64,000 bases of DNA from Acidovorax carolinensis (GTDB lineage Bacteria > Pseudomonadota > Gammaproteobacteria > Burkholderiales > Burkholderiaceae_C). The DNA lies in NCBI RefSeq assembly GCF_002157145.1, contig NZ_CP021361.1:1116001-1180000 (forward strand). The letters are read 5' to 3'. Below the pieces are notes generated by a model. The model had not been told where the DNA came from and made no database searches. It worked only from the letters and a program-made list of their open reading frames with translations. This document shows, piece after piece, positions 17,658 to 26,045 of this stretch. The first letter of the stretch is position 1, and every line of letters starts with the position of its first letter. A program made the position numbers and the translations under genes.

Positions 17658-18515
17658 TCACCGCTCGACAGGTTTATCCATGAAACGCATCGAAAAATCA
17701 ACCGCAGTGATGTCTTTAATCAACGCACCAACAGATATGCGATCAACCCCTGTCTCCGCATAAGTTCTGAGATTTTCAAAGGTCACTCCGCCTGAAATCT
17801 CCAGACTACAAAGCCCTCGCGCAAGGTCAACCGCTCTTCGGATTTGATCCAGCGGCATATTGTCCAGTAACACCATGGCGACACCAGCTTCAAGAGCTTC
17901 CTCCAATTGGCTGAGCGTTTCGACTTCGACCTGTATGAATTTCGACTGAGCCGACATCCGTTGTGCGGCCTTGAAAGCAGCCGTCAAGCCACCGGCGGCA
18001 GCAATGTGGTTTTCCTTGATCAGGATGGCGTCGTAGAGGCCCATGCGGTGGTTCTTGCCGCCACCGCAACGCACTGCGTACTTTTCGGCCACCCGCAGTC
18101 CGGGAATGGTCTTACGCGTGTCCAGGATGGCGGCTTGCGTGCCTTCCACTGCCTTAACGTACTTAGCCGTCTTCGTGGCCACCGCGCTGAGGGTCTGCAT
18201 GAAGTTCAGACAGGTGCGCTCGGCGGTCAACAAATCACGTGCGGGGCCGACGATTTCCACAACTTTTTGATTCGACCCACACCACTGACGGTCCTCGATC
18301 ATCCACGTGGCAAGCGATGTGGGTGCGACTTGCTTGAGCACCTCCGTCACCCAAGGCTGACCACAGATGACCGCAGACTCACGGCACAAAATGGTCGCCT
18401 GCGCCATCTGCTCCGGCGGCACCAGCGCAGCGGTGAGGTCTCCGCTGCCTACGTCTTCTTGCAGCGCGCGGCGAACGTCTTCTTCAACTTGAACGTGAAA
18501 TTTCTCTGAGTTCAT
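17658..18515 (-). CDS. nadC: Quinolinate phosphoribosyltransferase (nicotinate-nucleotide pyrophosphorylase)
   Basis: A 285-residue type II phosphoribosyltransferase. Family marks are EDVGSGDLTA near the N-terminus, the DTRKTIPGLR substrate loop with GGGKNHRMGL, IKENHI, the EVETLSQLEEAL stretch, and LEISGGVTFENL near the C-terminus. It makes nicotinate mononucleotide from quinolinate. Burkholderia cepacia DBO1 has such a gene (ophE) in its phthalate locus, and published work ties it to growth on phthalate, a quinolinate analogue. The placement beside phthalate genes here suggests the same dedicated copy. The start is the Met of MNSEKF; upstream codons read through the hemerythrin gene. Confidence 0.92.
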   Translation of the reverse strand: MNSEKFHVQVEEDVRRALQEDVGSGDLTAALVPPEQMAQATILCRESAVICGQPWVTEVLKQVAPTSLATWMIEDRQWCGSNQKVVEIVGPARDLLTAERTCLNFMQTLSAVATKTAKYVKAVEGTQAAILDTRKTIPGLRVAEKYAVRCGGGKNHRMGLYDAILIKENHIAAAGGLTAAFKAAQRMSAQSKFIQVEVETLSQLEEALEAGVAMVLLDNMPLDQIRRAVDLARGLCSLEISGGVTFENLRTYAETGVDRISVGALIKDITAVDFSMRFMDKPVER

Positions 18516-18535
18516 TTTCGATTCGACTTCAGAAG

Positions 18536-19024
18536 TTATTCCGTTTTCAGATGAGATGCAGTCATGAGGCCCAAGTCGCGACGCAACACCACCGGTTTGC
18601 CACCCAGGCGCTGCTTGCAAATCCAGTGCGCCAGCGCCGAATCGAGGTAATCGGCGTGGCCGGGGAACCAGCGCGCCAACTCGTCGGCCAAGCGCCGGCA
18701 TTCGGCAATGTTGCCCTGGGCCAGCAGTTGCCGCACCTGCTCCACAGAGGCCATCACGGCGGCGTGCTCTTCGATGTGGCATGCGCGCGCCGGGAAGTCG
18801 GTCTCGACCATCCAGAGGTCCTCGGTCTCGAAGTGCGAACGGGCGTGCGCGACGAGCGCCTCTAGGCAGCGTGGTAGATCCGCGTCCTGCGCGGTCTGCA
18901 ACGCCTGCACGGTGTCGACGAATTCGCGGTGCACCGCGTCCATTGGGCCATAGCCGAGCAGCAGGGCATCGCTCCACTGCAGCGGTGCGACCGTTGAAGA
19001 ATCCAAGTAAGTTTTCGTTTCCAT
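18536..19024 (-). CDS. Bacteriohemerythrin
   Basis: A 162-residue single-domain hemerythrin. The diiron ligands are recognisable in order: His in DAVHREF, His and Glu in HARSHFETEDLW, His pair in CHIEEHAAVM, and His/Asp in FPGHADYLDSALAHW. Such proteins bind O2 reversibly and may store or shuttle it to oxygen-using enzymes in the cytoplasm. It is just upstream of nadC in the same direction and follows the broken Bug gene by 15 bases, so all may once have formed one transcription unit. A role in feeding O2 to dioxygenases is speculative. Confidence 0.85.
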   Translation of the reverse strand: METKTYLDSSTVAPLQWSDALLLGYGPMDAVHREFVDTVQALQTAQDADLPRCLEALVAHARSHFETEDLWMVETDFPARACHIEEHAAVMASVEQVRQLLAQGNIAECRRLADELARWFPGHADYLDSALAHWICKQRLGGKPVVLRRDLGLMTASHLKTE

Positions 19025-19039
19025 ATGCCTATTTCTTTT

Positions 19040-20074
19040 CTATTTACACACCAAGAGCAGTGCCAGCAACGTCAGAAAGGCCCGTAACAGAGGGCCAAGC
19101 GTGAGCAACCAATCGATTTTCAGATCGGCGGCCTTGCCGGCCTTGGACATCAGCGCGCGCGCGATCACCTTGCCGTATTCGGCCGGGGCCCGCGCCCACC
19201 GGATCGATCACGGTAGTGTGGAATGTCTTGATGACTTCGGGCATCTTGACCACTTCGGCGATGGCCGGAATGTCGGGCGCCTGGGTGAAGCGGGTGGGTG
19301 CGTTGCTGACCAGCACCTTGAACTGACCGCTCTTCACGAAACCTGAAATGGATGGCAGCGCCGCGACCGAGAACTCGACCTGACCACCCACCAACGCGGG
19401 GGTGGACTGACCGGAACTGCGGAAAGGCATGTGGCGCACATCCAGGCTCAACGCCGACTTCAAGGCTGCCATGGTTAGGTGGTGGGTGCTGCCAATGCCC
19501 GACGAGCCGTAAGTGAACTCACCCGGTTTCTTCTTGAGAAGCGACACGAACGCCTGCAGGGTGTTCACGCCGGTCTTGGGGTGGACCACGATGAAGCGCT
19601 GCGCGCGCGCGATCAGCGACACGGGGAGGATGTCTTTGCTCGATCGGTAGTTGGCGCTCGCTTTGAAATAACTTGAGCAATTCAGAGAAAATTTCACAGC
19701 GAAATACCTTTGTAAATTGAACAAATTATTTGTTATTGTTAACAATCCTTTGACGGCCTTGTTGATCTGCGGTGTGTGGACAGCATGGAGCCGTCCGAGA
19801 CGATGAATGCATGCCCATCGGATGGATTGCTCTTCAGCAGTGCCTGGCAGGCAACCACGCCGTTGCCACCGGACTTGTTGTTCACTACCGCGGCCTGTCC
19901 CCGCCGATCCGTCAGGCATTGTGCCACCACGGGGGCCACCGTATCGGGAAGGTCGCCAACAGCGTAGGGCGCGATGAACTTGACAGCCTTTTTGGGGTAG
20001 GCGCCCTGGGCCATTGCAGCCAAAGGCGCCAATCCGATTACGAGGGCCATGGCGGCTAGGGTTCTGCGTTGCAT
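19040..20074 (-). pseudogene. Bug (TTT-type) receptor, frameshifted and interrupted
   Basis: The N-terminal third (MQRRTLAAMALVIGLAPLAA, signal peptide, then YPKKAVKFIAPYAVG) is in one frame up to SDGSMLST. The middle and C-terminal parts (ILPVSLIARAQRFIVVHPKT to MPEVIKTFHTTVIDP) are in another, and the last 50 codons (EYGKVIARAL onward) in a third. Between the first two blocks lies an extra AT-rich stretch of about 80 bases absent from intact relatives. At least two frame breaks make a functional product unlikely. It was probably the phthalate receptor gene. Confidence 0.8.
19668..19748. other. AT-rich insertion inside the Bug pseudogene
   Basis: A stretch of about 80 bases, markedly poorer in G+C than its surroundings, separates the codons for HTPQINKAV from those for the ILPVSLIARA block, which are nearly adjacent in intact Bug proteins. 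It contains the palindrome TTGTTAACAA and several A/T runs. It could be a small element scar. Boundaries are approximate. Confidence 0.4.
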
Positions 20075-20202
20075 GTATTGTCTCCATTCACAAAGGATCG
20101 AACCCGGTCGGTCGAGGAAAAGCCCATGGTGCGGGTTGCCCGCCACATGCTACAGAAAGCACGGACTGCGACTTACTGCACAACATGATGACTTGATTTT
20201 TT

Positions 20203-20226
20203 CTTAGCCATCTAAGATAATAATTG
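20203..20226 (+). promoter_or_regulatory. Shared operator motif, copy 1 (before ophA1)
   Basis: CTTAG-CCAT-CTAAG is a perfect inverted repeat, followed by ATAATAATTG. A close relative stands before the oxygenase gene on the other strand. It lies about 80 bases before the reductase start, in an AT-rich promoter gap. It is a likely site for the MarR protein encoded in this operon or another phthalate-responsive regulator. Confidence 0.55.
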
Positions 20227-20307
20227 TCTCAGACCGCTTAATGCTTGTCAAGGTTGAAAACTCTTGGCCCTGATAATTACTTTTCACATCCACCTGGAGA
20301 CATCCCC

Positions 20308-21276
20308 ATGTCCACCGATACCGCCATGCTGCGCTTGCAGGTCGTCCGTGCTGAACCCGCCGCGCGCGGCATTCAGTTGTTCGAGTTTCGTCACCCAGCC
20401 GGCGAGAAACTGCCGGCCTTCACTGCGGGCGCCCACATCAAGCTCAGGACCCCCAGCGGCGCCACTCGCCAGTATTCCCTGAGCAACGACCCGGCCGAGC
20501 GCGACCGCTACGTGATTGCGGTCAAGCGCGAGGGCAACGGCCGTGGCGGCTCGCTGAGCCTGGTCGAGGGCGTGAAGGCGGGCGCAACACTGGAAGTGGG
20601 CGCGCCCGAGAACCTGTTCGAGCTCGACACCAAGGCCAGCAGCTTCGTGCTGATTGCGGGTGGTATCGGCATCACGCCCATGATAGCCATGGCGCGTTCG
20701 CTCCTGACCGAGGGCACACGCCGCTTCAAACTCTATTACCTGACCCGTGATGCCGAAGGCACGGCCTTCCTGGACGAACTGCGCGCTCCCGAATTTGCGT
20801 CGCACGTGGTGCTACACCATGACCAAGGTGACCCGGCGCGTGGCTTTGATCTGTGGCCTGTCCTCGAAAAACCCGGCAGCGCCACCGGCCAGCATGTTTA
20901 CTGCTGCGGCCCCAAACCGCTGATGGATGCAGTGCGCGACATGACCGGCCACTGGCCCAGCAGCGCTGTTCACTTCGAGAGCTTCGGCGGCGACACCGCG
21001 CCCCACGCCGACGACCAGCCGTTTGATGTGCGCCTGGCGCACAGCGGCCTGACCCTCACCGTGCCGGTCGGCAAGTCCATTCTTGATATCGTGCGGGAAC
21101 ACGGCGTGAACGTTCCCAGCTCGTGCGAGAGCGGTACCTGCGGTTCGTGCAAGACACGCTTGATCGAGGGAGAGGCCGATCACCGCGACCTGGTGCTTCT
21201 GGATGAGGAAAAGACGGACCACATCATGGTCTGTGTCTCGCGCGCCAAGTCGTCCTGTCTGGTGCTCGATCTATGA
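20308..21276 (+). CDS. ophA1: Phthalate 4,5-dioxygenase reductase
   Basis: A 322-residue single-chain reductase of the phthalate dioxygenase reductase/vanillate demethylase VanB type. It has an FMN-binding domain with RQYSLSN at 54-60, an NADH domain with IAGGIGITPMIAMA and the CCGPKPLMDAV motif, and a C-terminal plant-type [2Fe-2S] domain with Cys273, Cys278, Cys281 and Cys309. It passes electrons from NADH to the oxygenase encoded at the far end of the cluster. The ATG follows a GGAG ribosome-binding site; an upstream in-frame start is not needed. The stop overlaps the next gene (ATGAG). Confidence 0.93.
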   Translation: MSTDTAMLRLQVVRAEPAARGIQLFEFRHPAGEKLPAFTAGAHIKLRTPSGATRQYSLSNDPAERDRYVIAVKREGNGRGGSLSLVEGVKAGATLEVGAPENLFELDTKASSFVLIAGGIGITPMIAMARSLLTEGTRRFKLYYLTRDAEGTAFLDELRAPEFASHVVLHHDQGDPARGFDLWPVLEKPGSATGQHVYCCGPKPLMDAVRDMTGHWPSSAVHFESFGGDTAPHADDQPFDVRLAHSGLTLTVPVGKSILDIVREHGVNVPSSCESGTCGSCKTRLIEGEADHRDLVLLDEEKTDHIMVCVSRAKSSCLVLDL

Positions 21277-22472
21277 GCCCCAGCGCCAATCCCGTTCGCC
21301 TGGGCGTGCTGGGCCTGGGCCGCGCCTTCACGCTGATGCTGCCCACATTCATGGCCGATTCGCGCGTAAAATTGGTGGCCGCATTCGATCCACGCCCGGA
21401 CGCGCGCACCGCATTCGCGCAAACTTTTGGCGGGCGAGTCCACGAATCGGCCGAAGCCGTGTGCGCCGACCCCGATGTGGAGTGGGTTTATGTGGCCACG
21501 CCGCACCAGATGCATGCCGAGCAGGTGCAACTGGCTGCACGACACGGCAAACACGTTCTGGTGGAAAAACCCATGGCATTGAGCTTGGCCGACTGCGCCA
21601 AAATGATCGATGTCTGCGAAGTCGCCGGTACGCAACTGATCGTGGGTCACAGCCACAGCTTCAATGCACCCGTGCTGCTGGCGCGCCAGCTGATAGACAG
21701 CGGCGCGTTCGGCCGGGTCTGCATGGTGCACGCCATGCAATACACTGACTTCCTCTACCGCCCGCGCCGACCTGAGGAGTTGGATACTGCGCAAGGGGGC
21801 GGCGTGGTCTTCAGCCAGGCCGCGCACCAAGTGGACATCGTGCGCCTGCTGGCCGGCGGCGAGGTGTCCAGCGTGCGCGCACTCACCGGTCGCTGGGACC
21901 CGACCCGGCCCACCGAGGGCGCCTACAGCGCGCTGCTCACGTTTGCCAACGGCGCATTCGCCAGCGCCACCTACAACGGCTACGGCTTCTACGACACCGA
22001 CCTATTGATGGACGGTGTGGGCGAAATGGGTCGACCCAAGAGCCGCGACGCACACTACCAGACGCGCGTACGCATGAAGACTGTGACCGATGAGGCCCAG
22101 GAGGCCGCTGTCAAGACCGAACGCAACTTCGGCGGCAGCCTGTTCACGCTCGCTGCAACCGAAGCGCCCGATGCCTGTCAGCATTTCGGCCCGGTGCTGG
22201 TGAGCTGCGAGCACGGCGACCTGCGTTTGACGCCGCGTGGCGTGCAGGTGTTCGATGAAAACGGTTCGCGCTTTGTGCCTGCCGTGGTGCCTGCCGTGCC
22301 ACGCGCCGAGGTGATCGACGAGTTGTGGACGGTGGCGCGTGAAAGCCGTGTGCCGCTGCATGGCGGGCGCTGGTCGCAAGCGACAGTGGAGGTGTGCCTA
22401 GCCTTGCTTGAGTCGCAACGTGCGGGGCAGGATATCATGCTCAAGCACCAAGTGGCACTGCCCCGCCACTGA
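21273..22472 (+). CDS. ophB: 4,5-dihydroxy-4,5-dihydrophthalate dehydrogenase (Gfo/Idh/MocA family)
   Basis: A 399-residue NAD(P)-dependent oxidoreductase with the N-terminal Rossmann motif GVLGLGRAF, the EKPMALSLADC motif at about 90-100 that carries the conserved Lys, and a long C-terminal alpha/beta domain. In phthalate clusters (Pht4/OphB) this family converts the cis-4,5-dihydrodiol of phthalate to 4,5-dihydroxyphthalate. It overlaps the reductase gene by four bases, and the decarboxylase and oxygenase genes lie nearby. Assignment rests on family plus context. Confidence 0.88.
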   Translation: MSPSANPVRLGVLGLGRAFTLMLPTFMADSRVKLVAAFDPRPDARTAFAQTFGGRVHESAEAVCADPDVEWVYVATPHQMHAEQVQLAARHGKHVLVEKPMALSLADCAKMIDVCEVAGTQLIVGHSHSFNAPVLLARQLIDSGAFGRVCMVHAMQYTDFLYRPRRPEELDTAQGGGVVFSQAAHQVDIVRLLAGGEVSSVRALTGRWDPTRPTEGAYSALLTFANGAFASATYNGYGFYDTDLLMDGVGEMGRPKSRDAHYQTRVRMKTVTDEAQEAAVKTERNFGGSLFTLAATEAPDACQHFGPVLVSCEHGDLRLTPRGVQVFDENGSRFVPAVVPAVPRAEVIDELWTVARESRVPLHGGRWSQATVEVCLALLESQRAGQDIMLKHQVALPRH

Positions 22473-22485
22473 GCGCCAGGCCCCG

Positions 22486-23064
22486 ATGTCACCTACCGAA
22501 AAAACCTACCACTACCTGCTGCGCCATTGGCGTGAAGCCGTCCCGGACGATCGTCTCGCCCACCTCATTCGCGATGTGGCGCGCGCACAGATGCGCGCCC
22601 TGCAACTGCGACTGGGCGCACACGGGGTGTCATTCGGTCACTGGACCTTTTTGCGCATCCTGTGGATCAAGGACGGGCTAACCCAGCGCGAACTCAGCGA
22701 ACTGGCCGGCGTGATGGAGCCCACCACCTTCAGCGCCATGAAGACGATGGAAAAAATGGGATTCATTGAACGTCGGCAGTTGCCCGGCAACCGCAAGAAC
22801 ATGCACGTATTCCTCACGCCCTCGGGCCGCGCACTTGAGGGCGTGCTGGTACCTCTGGCCGAAGAGGTCAACCACATCAGTGTGAGCGGTCTCCACGAGA
22901 AAACCGTCGCCACGGTACGCAAGTGCTTGCTGACCATGATAGAGAACCTGGCGGCCGATGAGACGGTCGCAGCTGAGCCAGCGGTTGCTTCAGAGGGTGC
23001 GATAGGCCGCAGTATTGACGAGGTAAGAAGCCCGCCTGCTCGAACTGACAGTCCAAGCCAGTGA
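22486..23064 (+). CDS. MarR-family regulator of the phthalate genes
   Basis: A 192-residue winged-helix protein. Its DNA-binding part includes FGHWTFLRILWIKDGLTQRE, the recognition stretch GVMEPTTFSAMKTMEKMG and a wing with RKNMHVFLTPSG. It is the third gene of the ophA1-ophB unit, 13 bases after ophB, so it would regulate its own operon. It may bind the inverted CTTAG/CTAAG motif found before both phthalate units. The last 30 residues are low in conservation. Ligand unknown, presumably phthalate or a product. Confidence 0.85.
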   Translation: MSPTEKTYHYLLRHWREAVPDDRLAHLIRDVARAQMRALQLRLGAHGVSFGHWTFLRILWIKDGLTQRELSELAGVMEPTTFSAMKTMEKMGFIERRQLPGNRKNMHVFLTPSGRALEGVLVPLAEEVNHISVSGLHEKTVATVRKCLLTMIENLAADETVAAEPAVASEGAIGRSIDEVRSPPARTDSPSQ

Positions 23065-23123
23065 CCCGAAGAATGCAGGCGCTGCCACCTTGCAGGAGGT
23101 GGCAGCGTGAAACATGAACTCAG

Positions 23124-24113
23124 TCAGATCGCGTAAGTTTCGTACGTCGCCGGATGGAATATCTCGTCGACTGACAACCGGCGCGATGACAAGCCCTGTG
23201 CATGGTGATGATGCAAGAAAGCCTCCAGCGTGGCGCGGTTTTTTTCGACACCGTAAGACCAGTAATCATGGCCCATGGTCTCTCGCGCAGCTTTCAGTTG
23301 CTCTTCCACAAACGGCAGCGTGACTTTGGTGGCCGAGGTATCAGACAAGGCTTCGAGCGCAGCCGCCTTGGACTGGCTGAAGGCCTTGAACACCGCGCCC
23401 GGCAACCAGGGGTGCCGTTCTGCCAGCGTTTTGCGCACCCCCAGCACGTGCATGATGGGAAACACGCTGGTGCGGCGGTAGTAGTCCTTGGCCACCGCGG
23501 TCGGGTCGTCGAACAGCCACCCCACATTCGGGTTGGTCAGCACGTGGGTGCTGGGCGGGCGGGGCGCCATGAAGCCGTCGATATCGCCCCGGTCGAGCAA
23601 ATCGGAAATAGTCACCCCCTCGGGTGCGCTTTCCAGCTTCACGCCCGGGGGCAACTGCAGCGCAATCTTCTCGGGGCGACCTGGTGTCTCGATGCCGCCG
23701 CGCACCCAGGTCACGTCCTCCGGCGCCACGCCATAGTCGTCCTGCAGGATGGCGCGAGCCCACACGTTGGCACTCAACTGGTACTCGGGCAGGCCGATGC
23801 GCTTGCCCTTGAGGTCTTCCGGCTTCTTGATGCGGTCTTTGCGCACGTAGATGGACGTGTGGCGAAATGCACGCGACAGGAATACCGGAACAGCCACGTA
23901 GGGGCAATCGCCCTTGGCGGTCTTAACGGCATAGCTCGAAAACGACAGTTCACTGATGTCGAAATCTTGGCTACGCATCGCCCGGAAAAACATTTCCTCC
24001 GGGTTGAGGGTCATGTAGACCGGATCGACACCGTCAATCAATACGCGCCCGTCTAGCAGTGCACGAGTACGGTCGTAGTCGCCCATGGCGACGGAGAGTT
24101 GGAGCTTGGACAT
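23124..24113 (-). CDS. ophC: 4,5-dihydroxyphthalate decarboxylase
   Basis: A 329-residue protein of the Pht5/OphC family with a periplasmic-binding-protein-like fold but no signal peptide (MSKLQLSVAMGDYDRTRALL). It converts 4,5-dihydroxyphthalate to protocatechuate and CO2 in the cytoplasm. Family-typical stretches are EMFFRAMRSQDFDISELS, VFLSRAFRHTSIYV and the IETPGRPEKI region. It lies 15 bases after the oxygenase gene in the leftward unit and converges on the regulator gene. Length is as usual for the family. Confidence 0.93.
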   Translation of the reverse strand: MSKLQLSVAMGDYDRTRALLDGRVLIDGVDPVYMTLNPEEMFFRAMRSQDFDISELSFSSYAVKTAKGDCPYVAVPVFLSRAFRHTSIYVRKDRIKKPEDLKGKRIGLPEYQLSANVWARAILQDDYGVAPEDVTWVRGGIETPGRPEKIALQLPPGVKLESAPEGVTISDLLDRGDIDGFMAPRPPSTHVLTNPNVGWLFDDPTAVAKDYYRRTSVFPIMHVLGVRKTLAERHPWLPGAVFKAFSQSKAAALEALSDTSATKVTLPFVEEQLKAARETMGHDYWSYGVEKNRATLEAFLHHHHAQGLSSRRLSVDEIFHPATYETYAI

Positions 24114-24128
24114 GCGTTTCCTGATGCC

Positions 24129-25448
24129 TCAGGCTTTGACGTTGTAGGAAGATTCGAACTCGCTGCGATCCATGCCATCTGCCCACACATAGGTGGTTTC
24201 GTATTCGCGCCAATCGGTGGTCTTTGGTACCACGCCCTGGAACGAACAGACGTTCTTCGGAATCGCCTGATCTCCGGTGCCGATGGCCGACTTGCCTGCC
24301 TGGAAATCGCGCACGGCTTCCACCATCTGCTTGCGGAACTCGACAACAGCCATGTCGCTGGCGCCGAGTCGGTCTTTGGTGCGGTCGGCAATCGGGCCCA
24401 TGGTCAGCCACATCGCCACATCCTGGTTTGGAAATCCGGTGATCCCTGTGAAATTGCCAGCCTTCATGGCCTGACGGTTTTGCCAAAAGTTGTTTTCTTC
24501 GTTTCGCAGAGGGCGGTAGTGCTCGTCCAGATCGACTCCCATGGTCTGATGGAGAAATTTGCGCCAGGTTTCAGTCTCGGGTGTCTGCGATGGGTGGCCC
24601 CAGCCGATGAAATAAAACGCCGTGTTGGTGTCATCCATGGGGACGTTCACATTGGCAACGTTGTAAAGATTGTTGGGTGGAATCAACACCGTGTAGGGTG
24701 CGACAAACACCGTGGATCGGATGTAATCGTGTGTTGCTGCATTGTTGATAGGGCGGCGAATCGCCGCATATCGAAAGCCGTAGCCATCGCGCTGCACTTG
24801 CATACGCGGTGCCTTGTCGGTCGATGGACGCAGCCAGATTTGTCCGGTGGCCTCGGCACCGCTGACACGGGCAGGCACCATATCCGACGAGTGCAGGCTA
24901 GAGCTATGGGCCGAGTCAATGGCACCTTCCAGAATTTGCGCATAGTTGCAGGGCAGGTGCACCTTGGCGATGGACACGCGGGTGTTTGCGGTGGGGGCCC
25001 AAGGCGGCGGCACAAACTCTGGCACCGCATCAGCCGGGCCAAACCAGGCCCACACAAAACCGCCCCATTCCTTCACCGGGTAGGCCTTGTGCTTGACCTT
25101 CTCGGCAAAGCCACTGGCTGCTGGCTCGGATACCATCTCCAGCACGTTGCCGGCGACGTCCATCTTCCAGCCGTGATACAGGCAGCGCAGGCCACCTTCT
25201 TCGTTGCGGCCGTAGACCAGAGAAGGACCGCGGTGCGGGCATTTCTCGTCGAGCACACCTACACGGCCTTCGGTGTCGCGAAACACAACCAGCTCTTCAC
25301 CGAGCACACGCGCCCTGACCGGGGTTCCATCGGCCTCAGCGACTTCCTCGATCAGGCACACGGGCGTCCAATGACGTCGCATCAACTGGCCCATGGGGGC
25401 ATTGCCGCCGACTCGGCACAACAGATTGTTCTCTTCACTCGTCATCAT
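24129..25448 (-). CDS. ophA2: Phthalate 4,5-dioxygenase oxygenase subunit
   Basis: A 439-residue Rieske oxygenase of the phthalate dioxygenase group, which has no beta subunit. Rieske ligands are C70/H72 in CPHRGPSL and C89/H92 in CLYHGW. The catalytic iron region is EGAIDSAHSSSLHSS with bridging Asp178 and His181/His186. It adds O2 at carbons 4 and 5 of phthalate. The start is the first of two adjacent ATGs, seven bases after a GAGGAG ribosome-binding site; an upstream Met is rejected. It is the first gene of the leftward unit with the decarboxylase. Confidence 0.94.
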   Translation of the reverse strand: MMTSEENNLLCRVGGNAPMGQLMRRHWTPVCLIEEVAEADGTPVRARVLGEELVVFRDTEGRVGVLDEKCPHRGPSLVYGRNEEGGLRCLYHGWKMDVAGNVLEMVSEPAASGFAEKVKHKAYPVKEWGGFVWAWFGPADAVPEFVPPPWAPTANTRVSIAKVHLPCNYAQILEGAIDSAHSSSLHSSDMVPARVSGAEATGQIWLRPSTDKAPRMQVQRDGYGFRYAAIRRPINNAATHDYIRSTVFVAPYTVLIPPNNLYNVANVNVPMDDTNTAFYFIGWGHPSQTPETETWRKFLHQTMGVDLDEHYRPLRNEENNFWQNRQAMKAGNFTGITGFPNQDVAMWLTMGPIADRTKDRLGASDMAVVEFRKQMVEAVRDFQAGKSAIGTGDQAIPKNVCSFQGVVPKTTDWREYETTYVWADGMDRSEFESSYNVKA

Positions 25449-25481
25449 AAAAGCACTCCTCAGAAATGGATGTAAAAAAAT

Positions 25482-25503
25482 CAATTATTATTAGATACCT
25501 AAG
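25482..25503 (-). promoter_or_regulatory. Shared operator motif, copy 2 (before ophA2)
   Basis: Read on the minus strand, CTTAG-GTAT-CTAAT followed by AATAATTG closely matches the motif before the reductase gene. It is about 35 bases before the oxygenase start, in an AT-rich stretch. The same protein probably controls both phthalate units. Confidence 0.55.
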
Positions 25504-26045
25504 CAATTTATATAAGGGGTAACCCTAATGATGGAAAATGAATCCGTGCCGATGCCGGATTCTTAGAGCCACCCATGTCTTTGATCTTTCGCCGCCTTGA
25601 GTGTGTGCGTCAATGCCGAATTGACCGTTCAGCATTGCATTTACCAACTTTTTGGTGACCACTTAATCTCCTGGTAGACAGGTTGCTGGCTATGGCCATT
25701 CGGAGATTTGGCCTGGTCACTTGGAGATCGGCACCCGATCAATTTTGGCTGTGCTGCAAAGCATGCGGACATCTATTTCTGAGACGAGTCGAGGTTTCAT
25801 GCAGATACGGTGCAAGGCAAGACTTGGGGTGTAAAAGGCAAGGCACGCGCGATTGCGCGCTCTGGTCAATGCCAGTCAATATTGGAGGGTGTCTGCGGTC
25901 AAAGCCAACGGCGTCGTTGGATTCTCGTCGATGAACTGCGCTGCGCTACCCCCGCATGGGTGTGCGGCGCGGCTCTCTGAAGCCAGACTCACGTAGACGC
26001 TGTCGCTGTCGCTGTGGCATGCGCGGACGTGGAATCAACGTACAA
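25504..26045. other. Gap between phthalate and conjugation genes
   Basis: About 540 bases. The first part is the AT-rich promoter region of the oxygenase gene. After it I see only short open frames without recognisable domains. Base composition rises again towards traG. It probably holds the junction between the catabolic block and the conjugative element, but no insertion-sequence end or integrase trace is evident. Confidence 0.4.

Noticed and set aside
25683..25934. Possible small gene before traG
   Set aside because: No motif, no ribosome-binding site, and low-complexity composition; treated as part of the junction gap.
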